From Phosphoribacter sp044220725 (lineage in GTDB: Bacteria > Actinomycetota > Actinomycetes > Actinomycetales > Dermatophilaceae), in NCBI GenBank assembly GCA_044220725.1, contig JBGAQN010000002.1:20883-84882 (forward strand): a stretch of 64,000 nucleotides of DNA. The letters are read 5' to 3'. The translations under genes were made by a program, and so were the position numbers. Numbering within the stretch: the stretch's first letter is position 1; each line of letters starts with the position of its first letter. Below the pieces are notes generated by a model that was given only the letters and a program-made list of their open reading frames with translations, was not told where the DNA came from and searched no databases. Of this stretch, positions 1 through 8,514 are shown piece after piece.

Positions 1-157
1 GTTCAGCAGCGGCGATCCAGAAGTCGTGATCCACGGCGACCTCGGGATCGAGCTGCGCCCTGGACAACAGGGTGCACAGGCGGATGTAACCCCGCCGCTC
101 ACCGCTCTCCGCCCCGGCCGGCAATGCCAGAGGGATGTACTTGGCGTCCTCGGTCAT
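1..157 (-). CDS. unknown protein, N-terminal 52 residues, runs off left edge
   Basis: An ATG at 157 overlaps the stop codon of the upstream GHKL ATPase gene (TGA at 156-154) in a 4-base ATGA overlap, the same junction used repeatedly in this operon, so the reading frame is very probably real. The visible peptide starts MTEDAKYIPLALPAG and remains open to base 1 (about 52 codons). It contains an Arg/Glu-rich stretch followed by a segment ending DHDFWIAAAE. I do not recognise a family from so short a fragment. In other bacteria GHKL/MORC-type ATPases often sit beside nuclease or helicase subunits, so this may be the partner of the ATPase; that is only context. Confidence 0.7.
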   Translation of the reverse strand, partial: MTEDAKYIPLALPAGAESGERRGYIRLCTLLSRAQLDPEVAVDHDFWIAAAE

Positions 158-1605
158 GACTTCTGTAGCATCCGTCCATACGTGGCGCTCCACGTCTCAA
201 GTAGGTGGTCGACATGGTGGCCATCGCGCTCCAACTGCGCCACGCTTCGGGCAAGAGACAGAAGGAGGAGTTCGATCGACGTCCGCAGGTCCGCTGCGGC
301 GCCTCCCTCGATACGTTGCAGCGGTTGGTACAGCGCCGCGAAGGCGGGATGGTCGGCGTTGAGGGTGAGATCGAGCGTCCGCTGCGTCAGCTGCGACTGA
401 AACATCACTGCCATCGGCAGAGCGTCGGAGCCGATCCGGTACTGGATAGAACCACTACGGCCCCGGGACGGGATCAAGGGCAGATCCGAATCAGCTGCCG
501 CGGCGATGCGGCAGGACTTCTCTGCGGCGGCCTGGAACTTCACGTCCTCGAAAGCTTGGCGAACCCGCGTGTTCAGGAGCCGGGCAATGGACTCCAGTTC
601 CGGTTCGAGCGCTTCGCGAAGGGTCGCGGATGGCCGGATACCCTGCTTGTTGATGGTGATGCCGAAGTGCTCATCGAGGCTCGGGTCGAACTCGATCTCG
701 CAGCGCCACCAGTCATCGTAGTTCTCGCGCCGCTTGCCACCCATCAGGTGCCAGCCGGTCGCGATCTCTCGCCCGGCCCTGAGGATGGAGACGCCGCCCC
801 CTCCAACGATGCCGACTCGGCGCTTGGTCACGTTGTCGAGGTTGTGCCACCGGTGCACCGGCAGCATCACAAATCGCACGATGACCACGGACGTGTCGCC
901 ACTCCTGGCTTCTAGCTCGTATTGAAGTTCATCGAACGCCAGCTGAGCCGATGCACCTTCGAGCTTGGTCGCCCTCAGCGTCGGATCGACGACCTCCACT
1001 CGTGCGCCGTTGATCGTGATGGTGAGCCCGCCCGCGATGAAGCGGCGATACATGCGCCCCAGGTCCCGGTGCAGCGAACGCTCCAGCCAGGCCAGGCGCC
1101 GGTACTCGATCCGGTCGCACTCGACCCAGCGAACTCGACAGCCAGAGACGCCCGCACCTCGAGCACCGCGCCGCACTACGAGTGCCGGTTCCGAGCCCGC
1201 GACGATGGCGTCGACGTCGAGCGCAACGGTCCGCTCGGCTCCGCTATTGCGCCATGCCGTGACTTCCACTCGCCTGGCTTGGCTGAGGCTTGCCGCCGGG
1301 AGGCCCATGCCGAACCGTCCGAACGACTGCCGGGCGTCGAATCTTGAGGAACCGCCGAACCGCAGGCACTGCTCCAGTTCGCCCTTGGTCATGCCGACGC
1401 CGTTGTCCTCCACAATGATCTCCGGAGGCGTATCCGACGTGGCTCGCTGGATCGTGATCGCCACTTCCGTCGCCGAGGCCTGCAGCGAGTTGTCGACGAG
1501 TTCCGCGAGCGCGGTTGAGATGTTCAGGTAGCCGGCCTCGCGAACCGCCCGAATGAAGTTGGACGACACCACGAGATCGTCAGCACGTTGGGCATGTCGG
1601 CTCAT
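154..1605 (-). CDS. GHKL-type ATPase (MutL/Hsp90/MORC superfamily)
   Basis: Predicted 483-aa ATPase. The Bergerat ATP-binding fold is visible near the N-terminus: N-box helix ALAELVDNSLQAS, then VEDNGVGM (the DxGxG motif) and GRFGMGLPAAS (glycine-rich lid). These motifs define the GHKL superfamily, whose members dimerise on ATP binding and often act as DNA clamps. The remaining 330 residues are not recognised and contain no HisKA domain, so it is not a histidine kinase. The ATG at 1605 is chosen because GGAG lies 4 bases upstream; a TTG at 1701 would add 32 residues and overlap the previous stop. The gene overlaps the next one (ATGA) and continues the transposase operon. Possible roles are defence or transposon target handling; neither is shown by the sequence. 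Confidence 0.85.
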   Translation of the reverse strand: MSRHAQRADDLVVSSNFIRAVREAGYLNISTALAELVDNSLQASATEVAITIQRATSDTPPEIIVEDNGVGMTKGELEQCLRFGGSSRFDARQSFGRFGMGLPAASLSQARRVEVTAWRNSGAERTVALDVDAIVAGSEPALVVRRGARGAGVSGCRVRWVECDRIEYRRLAWLERSLHRDLGRMYRRFIAGGLTITINGARVEVVDPTLRATKLEGASAQLAFDELQYELEARSGDTSVVIVRFVMLPVHRWHNLDNVTKRRVGIVGGGGVSILRAGREIATGWHLMGGKRRENYDDWWRCEIEFDPSLDEHFGITINKQGIRPSATLREALEPELESIARLLNTRVRQAFEDVKFQAAAEKSCRIAAAADSDLPLIPSRGRSGSIQYRIGSDALPMAVMFQSQLTQRTLDLTLNADHPAFAALYQPLQRIEGGAAADLRTSIELLLLSLARSVAQLERDGHHVDHLLETWSATYGRMLQKS

Positions 1606-1697
1606 GATTCTCCGTAGATCGGCGCGATAGGCGGTCGATCTAGGGTAGCTCCTCGCAAGCCGCCTGCGCAGCAGGTCAACGGCCCCGGGTTTCCCCC

Positions 1698-2087
1698 TCA
1701 AAGATGGGGCGAGATCGTGACGGTGATCCGCTTGGTTTTGGCAGGTTCGGTGAGATCGAGGCCCTGTCCGCTGACGAGGATCAGGCGGACCGTGGGTCGT
1801 ACCGAGGCCGACGTCATCGCGTACGGCACGGCGCTGGTCTGCCAGACAAGCTTGCCCGTTAGCTGGAGGTCGAAGACAACCCGATGGCCAGAGGTGACGA
1901 CGGTGAGCCGGCGGTCGTCGACGAGGGTGGCCGCAACCGTCTCCCCGGCTAGCGCCTCGGGCATCGCTGTCATCGACTTGAGGGAGTTGACGCCGAGTAC
2001 CTGCAGCAGCGAGATCGTCTCTCCCTCCAGGCGGGTGAGAAGGGATTGGATCTCACCACTTGTTTGGATCCTGGCCATGCCTCCCAT
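1698..2087 (-). CDS. small protein resembling the Fpg/Nei N-terminal domain
   Basis: Protein of about 129 aa. It lines up by eye with the N-terminal domain of the Fpg/Nei glycosylase encoded at 15.6-16.5 kb in this same window: SGEIQSLLTRLEG matches LPEVQALVNFLAQ, SLKSM..EALAGETV matches VLKTY..ALAGGPV, VVFDLQLTGKLVW matches LVFHLARAGWLRW, and VRLILVSGQGLDLTEP matches RVRLSDGSGFDLTEA. The catalytic Pro2-Glu3 start of Fpg, the H2TH helices and the zinc finger are all missing, so glycosylase/lyase chemistry is not expected; a DNA- or lesion-binding role is possible. Starts at 2087 or 2078 are equally plausible (both have a purine-rich stretch very close), and an ATG at 2162 would overlap the previous gene. 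Confidence 0.65.
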   Translation of the reverse strand: MGGMARIQTSGEIQSLLTRLEGETISLLQVLGVNSLKSMTAMPEALAGETVAATLVDDRRLTVVTSGHRVVFDLQLTGKLVWQTSAVPYAMTSASVRPTVRLILVSGQGLDLTEPAKTKRITVTISPHL

Positions 2088-2140
2088 TCTCCGTGATCCG
2101 GTGTGATCACGTCCCTCCCGCTCGGAGACGCGTGGCGACC

Positions 2141-2521
2141 TCAGGCATGGTCCAGGACGCATGCCTTGCTCACGATGACAGACGTATCCGTGTCGGCCCC
2201 GCCAACGCGACGCACCCGCGTTTGCTTGCGTCTGGCGGCCTCCGCACCTGAGCGGGAAGCGTGAACGCTGATCAAGGACCGACCGGCCCAGACAAGCCAG
2301 ACGTGCACCGGAAGCCCATCGGCCTGTCGGCGGATGGGGCTATGCGGCGAGTCCACGACCGCCACGCCCGCTGCCACCTGCACAGGGTCGAGGTCGGGTG
2401 CTTCCTCGCGGATGCGGTGGATCAGTTGCTGCCGATAGTGAGCCGCATCGGGGGCGTGGACGAAGCGGGCCATACATTCACCGCCGACGAAAACGGCGAA
2501 GTCCAGCGCGGGACTGCTCAT
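2141..2521 (-). CDS. hypothetical protein in transposase operon (126 aa)
   Basis: No family recognised. The ATG at 2521 overlaps the TGA of the second tniQ gene (2520-2518) by four bases, which supports both the frame and the start. The protein is small and mixed alpha/beta in appearance: an N-terminal strand-like FAVFVGGECMARF, a central VQVAAGVAVVDS and a hydrophobic VHVWLVWAGRSLISVHAS, then a basic segment with several Arg and Lys residues. There is no signal peptide, membrane helix or cysteine-pair zinc site. Its position between TniQ and the Fpg-like and GHKL proteins suggests that it works with one or the other. Confidence 0.6.
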   Translation of the reverse strand: MSSPALDFAVFVGGECMARFVHAPDAAHYRQQLIHRIREEAPDLDPVQVAAGVAVVDSPHSPIRRQADGLPVHVWLVWAGRSLISVHASRSGAEAARRKQTRVRRVGGADTDTSVIVSKACVLDHA

Positions 2522-4023
2522 GGGTTCCTACTTGAGGGCATGACGGTGCACGGGCACCATCGACTTGCCGAATCTTGAAAGCGGCAGGTGGGCTGCTGAG
2601 CCGAGCGAAGGGCAACGATGCCATTGCCTCGAAGAGTGGGCCGGCCCTTCCACGCGTGCCGATCGATCTGCTCCGGAAGCAGGACCTGAAGGTCCTCAGC
2701 GGCGTTCAACAGCGGGACTTTGAGGTCCCAACGGCCCGAGAAGGCATACCTGGTCCACCCGCGGGCCTTCATCGGTGGCATCCCGAGCGAGGCGCCGGCT
2801 GTGGACCAATCCTCGAAGCCTCGGCGCCATCGGGCGAGAATCAGTGCAATGACGGCGCGCAGGATCCGCTGGTCCGGCCGAGTGTGATCTTGGAGGCGGC
2901 CGGGCAGGGCACAGGGCCAGACCATCTGAGGTAGGTCGTCGATGTCCCAGTTCGCCGCGGTGATGTCGGTGCCGTCTGGGCGAGTCAATCGACGCTGGAT
3001 GAGGGTGTGGGCACGGCCCTGGCGTCGCAACAGTTCGTCGATGGCCGGCTGCAGGGCCGCGCTGGGCTGGGTGATCTTGGCGAAGGTGTCGGCGTGCGGG
3101 TTGCGGATCCCTGCCCGGTCGCACCAGACGGCAAGCAAGTCGGCGGCTTCCTCAGTGGTAGACGCGTCCACGAGCGGTTCCACGGCAGCGAGGAGGCGGT
3201 CGACCAGGTCCGGGTCTCGGGGTGGGTTGGCCCAGCGGTGGGTGCGTCCCCATCCTGAGGAGTCAACGGCCCCGAGGCGGGTGGCAATGCCGATCGCTGA
3301 CTGCCAGGCCCGCAGCGTCTGCAGGGACGTGTAGTTGGCGCCCGCAACGTGGCCTCGATGGCCTGCAGCCAGAGCAGTGAACTGCCGGGTACGTCTCAGC
3401 CGGGAAGGCCCCGCACTGACTCTGGGGACGGCACCCAGGTCGGCGCCGCAGGTCCCTCCATCGGGTTCAGGGTGCGGACACCTTCGGCCATCAGCAGCGA
3501 CCCTGAGGCGTGAAGGCGCGCTGGCGTTGAACTCGTTGCCCAGACCGGGGACGGAGCCACAGGTCGCGCAGCGGCCAACGAGGTGAAGGTCGTGGGTCAG
3601 GCAGGTGGTGATCCAGGGGAGGCGCCAAGGGAGTCGCCATGCGCCGTCCGTCTCTTCCAAACAGGCCGGGCAGAATGAGGAGCCGGCCATCCAGATCCAG
3701 GCGGCCTGCACGGTGGCTCGCGTGGCTGCGATTCCTTTGCCTGCTTTCAGTCCGAGCAGATCGATGGCCAACTGGTCGTACCGGCTGAGTTGCATTCGAT
3801 GCGCCTGCGCTACCGTCAGGCCGAGGGGCGCGGCCACGCCAATCGCCTGGCTTTCGGCGAGCACGAGGCCGTGGTAACTGGGCCAGCGTCCCCTCTCGCC
3901 TGTGAGATTGACGTGCCTAGCCAAGTCGGCCAAGCTGCACTGATTGTGTGCCGCCGTGCGCACGAGGTAGGAGTGCCAGGACTCGTCCTCCAAGGGTCGA
4001 ATGCGCAATGGGATCGCGTTCAT
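2518..4023 (-). CDS. TniQ/TnsD family target-selection protein (second copy)
   Basis: Protein of 501 aa starting MNAIPLRIRPLEDESW. The N-terminus carries the TniQ signature: a proline-rich start, then DESWHSYLVRTAAHNQ, followed by a zinc-binding region FCPACLEE...W...CLTHDLHL...CATCG (CxxC, CxxH-type and CxxC spacing). TniQ/TnsD proteins choose the insertion site and bridge it to the TnsC ATPase. The length is close to that of Tn7 TnsD. The ATG at 4023 overlaps the TGA of the preceding tniQ gene (ATGA), so the start is well supported even though an upstream in-frame ATG at 4164 exists. The C-terminal half contains a W-rich segment (KARGWTRYAFSGRWDLKVP) that may be an HTH. Having two different TniQ proteins suggests two target modes. 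Confidence 0.9.
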   Translation of the reverse strand: MNAIPLRIRPLEDESWHSYLVRTAAHNQCSLADLARHVNLTGERGRWPSYHGLVLAESQAIGVAAPLGLTVAQAHRMQLSRYDQLAIDLLGLKAGKGIAATRATVQAAWIWMAGSSFCPACLEETDGAWRLPWRLPWITTCLTHDLHLVGRCATCGSVPGLGNEFNASAPSRLRVAADGRRCPHPEPDGGTCGADLGAVPRVSAGPSRLRRTRQFTALAAGHRGHVAGANYTSLQTLRAWQSAIGIATRLGAVDSSGWGRTHRWANPPRDPDLVDRLLAAVEPLVDASTTEEAADLLAVWCDRAGIRNPHADTFAKITQPSAALQPAIDELLRRQGRAHTLIQRRLTRPDGTDITAANWDIDDLPQMVWPCALPGRLQDHTRPDQRILRAVIALILARWRRGFEDWSTAGASLGMPPMKARGWTRYAFSGRWDLKVPLLNAAEDLQVLLPEQIDRHAWKGRPTLRGNGIVALRSAQQPTCRFQDSASRWCPCTVMPSSRNP

Positions 4024-5375
4024 GCGGTGCGTTCCAAATGGTCGGCCAAGGCACCCCTCATCGTCGTTCCGAACTGGCGGTCGAAGTCCTCGATGTAGCC
4101 GCTTCGGGCGCTTGGACGTACGTTGCTGGACGTGAAGGTGCAGGCCCATTGGTCGACGAGCCATGTGCGGATCACGCGAGAGTGGGCGCGGCCTTCCGCC
4201 GCCAGGGCAATGGAATGCGTGTTCGGATCGTCAAGGGCGCGCTCACGCCGCCGGTAGTCGATGGCGTCGCTTACGACCGCGGTGACGGCCTGGCCAACGG
4301 CATACCAGAAGTACTCGAGGCGACCTTCGCTCTCGAGGCGGAGGAGCGTCTGAGCGGCTGCCCGCGCTCGACTCGGGCGTCCGGGGAGGAGTTCGTCGGC
4401 TGCATCTGCCATGGTGCATCCGAAGGCCCACATATACGCGGCCAAGGCCGACGTCACCCTTCCCTGGTTCGGCGTTGTGGGGTAGCAGAGATCGGAGAGG
4501 GGGCTGACGCGGTGCAGGGGCAGTAGTCGGGGAAACCACGCAGGCTCGATCCTCTCAGGTGCCTGGCGTCGAGTGGTCGGCGCTCGGAGGAGCGACAGCT
4601 TCGGGCACTCGTGAGAGTCGGCAATCAGGCCGGTGCTCAGGGGGAACCCAGGATCGTGGATCGATTTCACGAATGCAGGGAGACGGACAGCGAGCGTCGA
4701 AGGGTCCTTGAGTGCCGCGTCCTGGTACCCCTTGCCCATCGTGAGCCGCGCGTAGTCGTCAAGCCGGAGGAAGAATTCTCGGTTCCGTGCACTGGGGGCG
4801 AGATGGGCTAGAACTGCCGCCTGTGACTCGATCTGATCGTCGGTCGCCCGGATGACCGGGCCGCCTGCCATTGGCGCTCTGGTGATGAGGACGCCGTGAT
4901 GCGTGCAGATGACGTGCCAGCCAATGCGCCATGTCAGTTCGTCACGCTCGGGGCGCTCTGCAGCACAAGTCGGGCACATGCGGGGACTCCGCGCGCTGTT
5001 GATGAACCCCATCGCCCTTGTCGTTCGCGGCCGAACGCTGTGCGATGTCAGCAACGGGTCGAATCGCCGCCGGTCGTCATCGCTTATGACCAACGCCGAC
5101 CCATCGAGTGAAGTCAACAAGAGAGCGCCGATCTGGTCATCAGTGAGTCCGAAGTAGGACGCGAGCACGCGCATACTGTTTGGGGTGGCAGCAACACCGC
5201 TCATTTCGGACGTGAAGGGGTAATAGGGCCGGCGGGACCCGGGGGGGAACAGAGGTGCCATAAGCGCGGGCCATGAGACACCGTTGCGAGTTGCCAGGCG
5301 ACGCGTGAAGCCCACCCAGGATTCTCCGCAGCCCGGCTCGAGACGCAGGGGCAGCGGGCTCGGGTGCCCCGTCAC
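4020..5375 (-). CDS. TniQ/TnsD family target-selection protein (first copy)
   Basis: Protein of 451 aa beginning with GTG at 5375, which overlaps the TGA of the tnsC-like gene (GTGA). The TniQ hallmarks are PLPLRLEPGCGESWVGFTRR at the N-terminus and a zinc-binding MCPTCAAERPERDELTWRIG followed by CTHHGVLI. It is clearly related to, but quite divergent from, the second TniQ encoded next to it: the second lacks the long NSMRVLASYFGLTDDQ region and this one lacks the extra CATCG pair. In Tn7-like elements with two TniQ-type proteins, one commonly directs insertion to a fixed chromosomal site and the other to mobile or alternative targets. Which one does which here cannot be told from sequence. 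Confidence 0.9.
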   Translation of the reverse strand: MTGHPSPLPLRLEPGCGESWVGFTRRLATRNGVSWPALMAPLFPPGSRRPYYPFTSEMSGVAATPNSMRVLASYFGLTDDQIGALLLTSLDGSALVISDDDRRRFDPLLTSHSVRPRTTRAMGFINSARSPRMCPTCAAERPERDELTWRIGWHVICTHHGVLITRAPMAGGPVIRATDDQIESQAAVLAHLAPSARNREFFLRLDDYARLTMGKGYQDAALKDPSTLAVRLPAFVKSIHDPGFPLSTGLIADSHECPKLSLLRAPTTRRQAPERIEPAWFPRLLPLHRVSPLSDLCYPTTPNQGRVTSALAAYMWAFGCTMADAADELLPGRPSRARAAAQTLLRLESEGRLEYFWYAVGQAVTAVVSDAIDYRRRERALDDPNTHSIALAAEGRAHSRVIRTWLVDQWACTFTSSNVRPSARSGYIEDFDRQFGTTMRGALADHLERTA

Positions 5376-6388
5376 AAGTGACCCCGCGACACCGTCATCA
5401 CCTCGCGATAGGAGGCGTTCAGGGTGCCGAGGTCAAGGTCCGATCCACGTTCCACGGCGAGCCGCGCCGCCCGCTTGATCCACATGATCGCGAGACCTGG
5501 CCGGCCATGGGACCCGTCACGGATTCGACCTATCAGCTCCTCTCGATTCAAGAGGCACCGTTGTTGCGGTCTGGGAAACGCGAGGTGGTGGTTCATGGTG
5601 GAGACCAACTGTTGCCAGCGTCGGTCATCCTTTCCTTCGCCTGGGCCTGGCCATGGATGTAGGTCGACCCAGTTGGCGCGGTATTGGACTTGTTCGCCTG
5701 GAGTTCCGAGGAGGGCACCAGAGTGCTTGAGGTTGGTGCCGATGATCACCACGGTCGGCGCCAGACCCGTGACGACGCCCTTGAGGCTGTCGGCCAGCCT
5801 CGCTGCCTCGGTGGTCCCTCGACTTGCCATCCCGTGGGTGTCGTCGATGATGATGCCGCGCAGTCCGATGAGCGGTCCGATGCGGCGAAGGGCCGCGGCG
5901 AGCGTCGTGGCGTTCAGTGGCCGGGGGATGACCATGCCGAGGAAGACACAAATGGCCAAGTACACGCTGAACCCGCGCGCGTCTCGGGGCACTTCGATGT
6001 AGACCCAGGGGATGTGGCGGTCGCATCCAGGCTCATCGAAGGGTCGGACTTCCCATGCAACCTTGGTCTCCCGAAAGGCCTGAGTGAGCGCCGCTGTGGT
6101 CTTGCCCGCAAGCGCTGCGCCATCGACGATCACGCAGGTGCGGGCTCCCATGAGGGCATGGTCGTTGTCTTCGTGGGCACTCTCGATGGCTCGACCGACT
6201 CGACGCAAGTCTTCTGTTGGAAAGGGGCCGAGCGCCTGGTTGTAAGCCACGAAGGCTTCGGGCGGATCTCCGAAGGACGGCCGTCGGTGCACTAGTTCGG
6301 TGAGCGCTGGCCAGTCGTCAAGGACGTGGGGAAGAGGACGGCCGATCATGTGCAGTTCCACAGCGGTCGCCGCTTGAGTCGTGGTCAT
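5372..6388 (-). CDS. tnsC: TnsC/TniB-type AAA+ transposition ATPase
   Basis: Protein of 338 aa. Walker A is DGAALAGKTTA (about residues 89-99), Walker B is GIIIDDTHG, and the sensor-1-like strand is VVIIGTNLKHSG, all typical of the AAA+ ATPases TnsC and TniB. The protein assembles on target DNA chosen by TniQ and licenses the transposase. At 338 aa it is nearer the short TniB type than the 555-aa Tn7 TnsC. ATG at 6388 overlaps the stop of the transposase gene upstream, and its own stop overlaps the first tniQ. All four core transposition genes are therefore translationally coupled. Confidence 0.92.
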   Translation of the reverse strand: MTTTQAATAVELHMIGRPLPHVLDDWPALTELVHRRPSFGDPPEAFVAYNQALGPFPTEDLRRVGRAIESAHEDNDHALMGARTCVIVDGAALAGKTTAALTQAFRETKVAWEVRPFDEPGCDRHIPWVYIEVPRDARGFSVYLAICVFLGMVIPRPLNATTLAAALRRIGPLIGLRGIIIDDTHGMASRGTTEAARLADSLKGVVTGLAPTVVIIGTNLKHSGALLGTPGEQVQYRANWVDLHPWPGPGEGKDDRRWQQLVSTMNHHLAFPRPQQRCLLNREELIGRIRDGSHGRPGLAIMWIKRAARLAVERGSDLDLGTLNASYREVMTVSRGHL

Positions 6389-8514
6389 AGCGCAAGGTCC
6401 TCCGGTTCATACTCGTCGTACGCGAACAGTTCCTCGTCATCCGCGTCGAGGCTCGGGTAGGTCTTCTCGGTGGAAGGTCGCATCTCGGGCAGTGCCATCA
6501 GCCGTCGAATGTCTTCGCCGGCATCGGCTAGTTCCTGCGCGAGGAGGCGTTGTTGGTCACGAACGAGGGCGGCCCGTCTTTGGTCTCTGCGATCGAGGTA
6601 GACGCCGTGATCCCACCGGCTACGCAGATCCGCCATGCGCTGCACGATTGCGGACGCGTCCAGACGCTCTCCGTCCACTCGCGCGAGGTCAAGGATGTGT
6701 CGGCGAACAACCTGGCCGTAGGGCGATTCGACCCCAGCCCCACCCTTGATGACTTTCGGGACACATAGGGTGCTGCCTGTAACGGGATGACGCACGAAGA
6801 TGCGGCTGACGTCGAACTCGTCGCTGTAGACGGTCACAGTCTGCGACTTGGTGCCAACGCCTCTCTGGGCGTACTGACGCAACTCGGTGACGTCGGCGGA
6901 GTTGTAGACCATCCCATGAAGGTGAATTCCGTCATCACCAACCTTCCTGCGGTCGGTGTCGAGCAAGCTGATGTAGCGCATTGGGTCGATTGGCACGTAG
7001 ACCTCGCCACCGGCCGCCATGTGTCCGGCCCACGCGGATGCAGGCGTTAGTGGCTCTCCCGTGTCGAGATCCCGCCGGAGACCCGCGTGGGGTCGGTGGT
7101 GGTACGTGCTGAGTGCGTGCGTCCAAAGGATGTCCTCGAGGTCACCGGCGGTGAGAACGGCCCTGTCCTCCACACCCTTGGCGTGGTTGAGGGGATTCGC
7201 CCCCTTATAGGAGGTGAAGACGCTCGCCAAGCGATCCCACTCAGCTTGGAAGCTCTCGACGAGACCCTTGGCAAAGCCCGCTCCCGGGGGAACGAAAATG
7301 ATGTCGATGCCGACTCGTGAGCACGCCTCGATGACGCTGAGGTTGTTGTTCTCGCCGCCGCGGTCAACGGCGATCGTGGTGGGCCACACTGCGGGCTTGG
7401 CGCCGATCGCCTCGCGGATTAGCCAGGCGTCGGAGTCCGGCGCTGCATGAATGTTGACCAGTCGTGGGATACCCGTCCAGTTGGTCAGTTCATAAGGGTA
7501 CCCCGACCTGAGAACGGATGGCTGAGTCATCCGAAAGATGAGGCCGCGGACGTGCCGTCCGGTGGCCGGTCCCACGAAGACGCTCAGCGCCACTACCATC
7601 CGGGTACAAACGTCGACTGCCGTCAGGATGGTCGCAGGGACCCACCCAGCAATCGGGTCGAAGACAGGCACGTTGGTCGCGGTCGCGTCGATCTGGACGA
7701 GGTCCCCCGGAGCGCTTTCGATGCGGCTCCGGTGGGGTCGGACGGGGTTGATGTCACGACTTCCGCGCTGCTTCGCGACGAGATGGCCACCGGTTCCCCG
7801 GGTGAGTTCGCCCACGGCCAGCTTGAGGGCGTAGTGACTGAGCTGAGCCCCTCTGCCCCGCTGGTCCAGCCCCGAACGGACCTTGGAGTAGAGCACCTTG
7901 TCCGGTGGCTTCCCCTCAACGTGTACCTCGGACAGGATCTCTCGCATCGCGTCCAGGTCTTCGGGGTCGAGTCGTGCGAGTCGTTCCCCGACGGTCTTGG
8001 TCCCACCGTGGATCAGGCCGTCGATGCCGGACGTCTCGACGGCCTTGAGCTGTCGGTAGACCTGCGCCCGGGAGAAGGGCGCGTCCTGCCGGGCGCGTAG
8101 TTCTCGGAGCTTGGTCCGCAGCCTCTGAGACTTGGTCGTCCGCTCTGGGTCGTAGGCCGGGTCAAGGACACGGCGACGGCGGTCCACCTCTGGGTCACCA
8201 CTGCGGCTTCCGGAGATCACCTGCTGGAGATCCTGGAACCGAGCCCGGACCGAGCGTTGGGCCTCGTCATCCAGTTCCTCGAGTCGAGGACTCTGAACCG
8301 GCCTATCCCTGTCTCCCACAACCGTTCGAGCCGGGATCATGACCTCTGCTGCGAAGTCCGACCACATGAGTCGCTCCAGGCGGTCCCCGTGGTCCACGAC
8401 CACTTCTAGGAGGTCATCAGGAGTCCGCTCGAAGGACGCGATCCGGACGGTCTTGCCCTGAAGAGAGAGCGATCGTCCGGCGGCGGCGAGACGAAGGCCA
8501 CGCTGATGCGTCAT
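6385..8514 (-). CDS. tnsB: TnsB/TniA-type DDE transposase
   Basis: Protein of 709 aa. The rve/DDE core is clear: first Asp in LVQIDATATNV (about residue 276), second Asp in AVDRGGENN (about 384) and Glu in KGLVESFQAEW (about 420), a DD(35)E spacing. An N-terminal HTH-like region (QVYRQLKAVETSGIDGL) and a C-terminal Mu-type beta barrel follow the usual TnsB order. The enzyme binds the transposon ends and makes the 3' cuts and strand transfer. ATG at 8514 was chosen because it overlaps the TGA of tnsA (8513-8511); a frame extended upstream to 8790 would lie entirely inside tnsA and is not needed. The length matches Tn7 TnsB (702 aa). Confidence 0.95.
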   Translation of the reverse strand: MTHQRGLRLAAAGRSLSLQGKTVRIASFERTPDDLLEVVVDHGDRLERLMWSDFAAEVMIPARTVVGDRDRPVQSPRLEELDDEAQRSVRARFQDLQQVISGSRSGDPEVDRRRRVLDPAYDPERTTKSQRLRTKLRELRARQDAPFSRAQVYRQLKAVETSGIDGLIHGGTKTVGERLARLDPEDLDAMREILSEVHVEGKPPDKVLYSKVRSGLDQRGRGAQLSHYALKLAVGELTRGTGGHLVAKQRGSRDINPVRPHRSRIESAPGDLVQIDATATNVPVFDPIAGWVPATILTAVDVCTRMVVALSVFVGPATGRHVRGLIFRMTQPSVLRSGYPYELTNWTGIPRLVNIHAAPDSDAWLIREAIGAKPAVWPTTIAVDRGGENNNLSVIEACSRVGIDIIFVPPGAGFAKGLVESFQAEWDRLASVFTSYKGANPLNHAKGVEDRAVLTAGDLEDILWTHALSTYHHRPHAGLRRDLDTGEPLTPASAWAGHMAAGGEVYVPIDPMRYISLLDTDRRKVGDDGIHLHGMVYNSADVTELRQYAQRGVGTKSQTVTVYSDEFDVSRIFVRHPVTGSTLCVPKVIKGGAGVESPYGQVVRRHILDLARVDGERLDASAIVQRMADLRSRWDHGVYLDRRDQRRAALVRDQQRLLAQELADAGEDIRRLMALPEMRPSTEKTYPSLDADDEELFAYDEYEPEDLAL

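Noticed and set aside
1606..1701. TTG start at 1701 for the GHKL ATPase
   Set aside because: It would overlap the previous stop (TTGA), but has no ribosome site, and the ATG at 1605 has GGAG at proper spacing and gives the usual N-terminus; kept as an alternative only.
2714..3124. Additional small minus-strand frames inside the tniQ genes
   Set aside because: Arg/Pro-rich shadow frames of the TniQ coding sequence without motifs.
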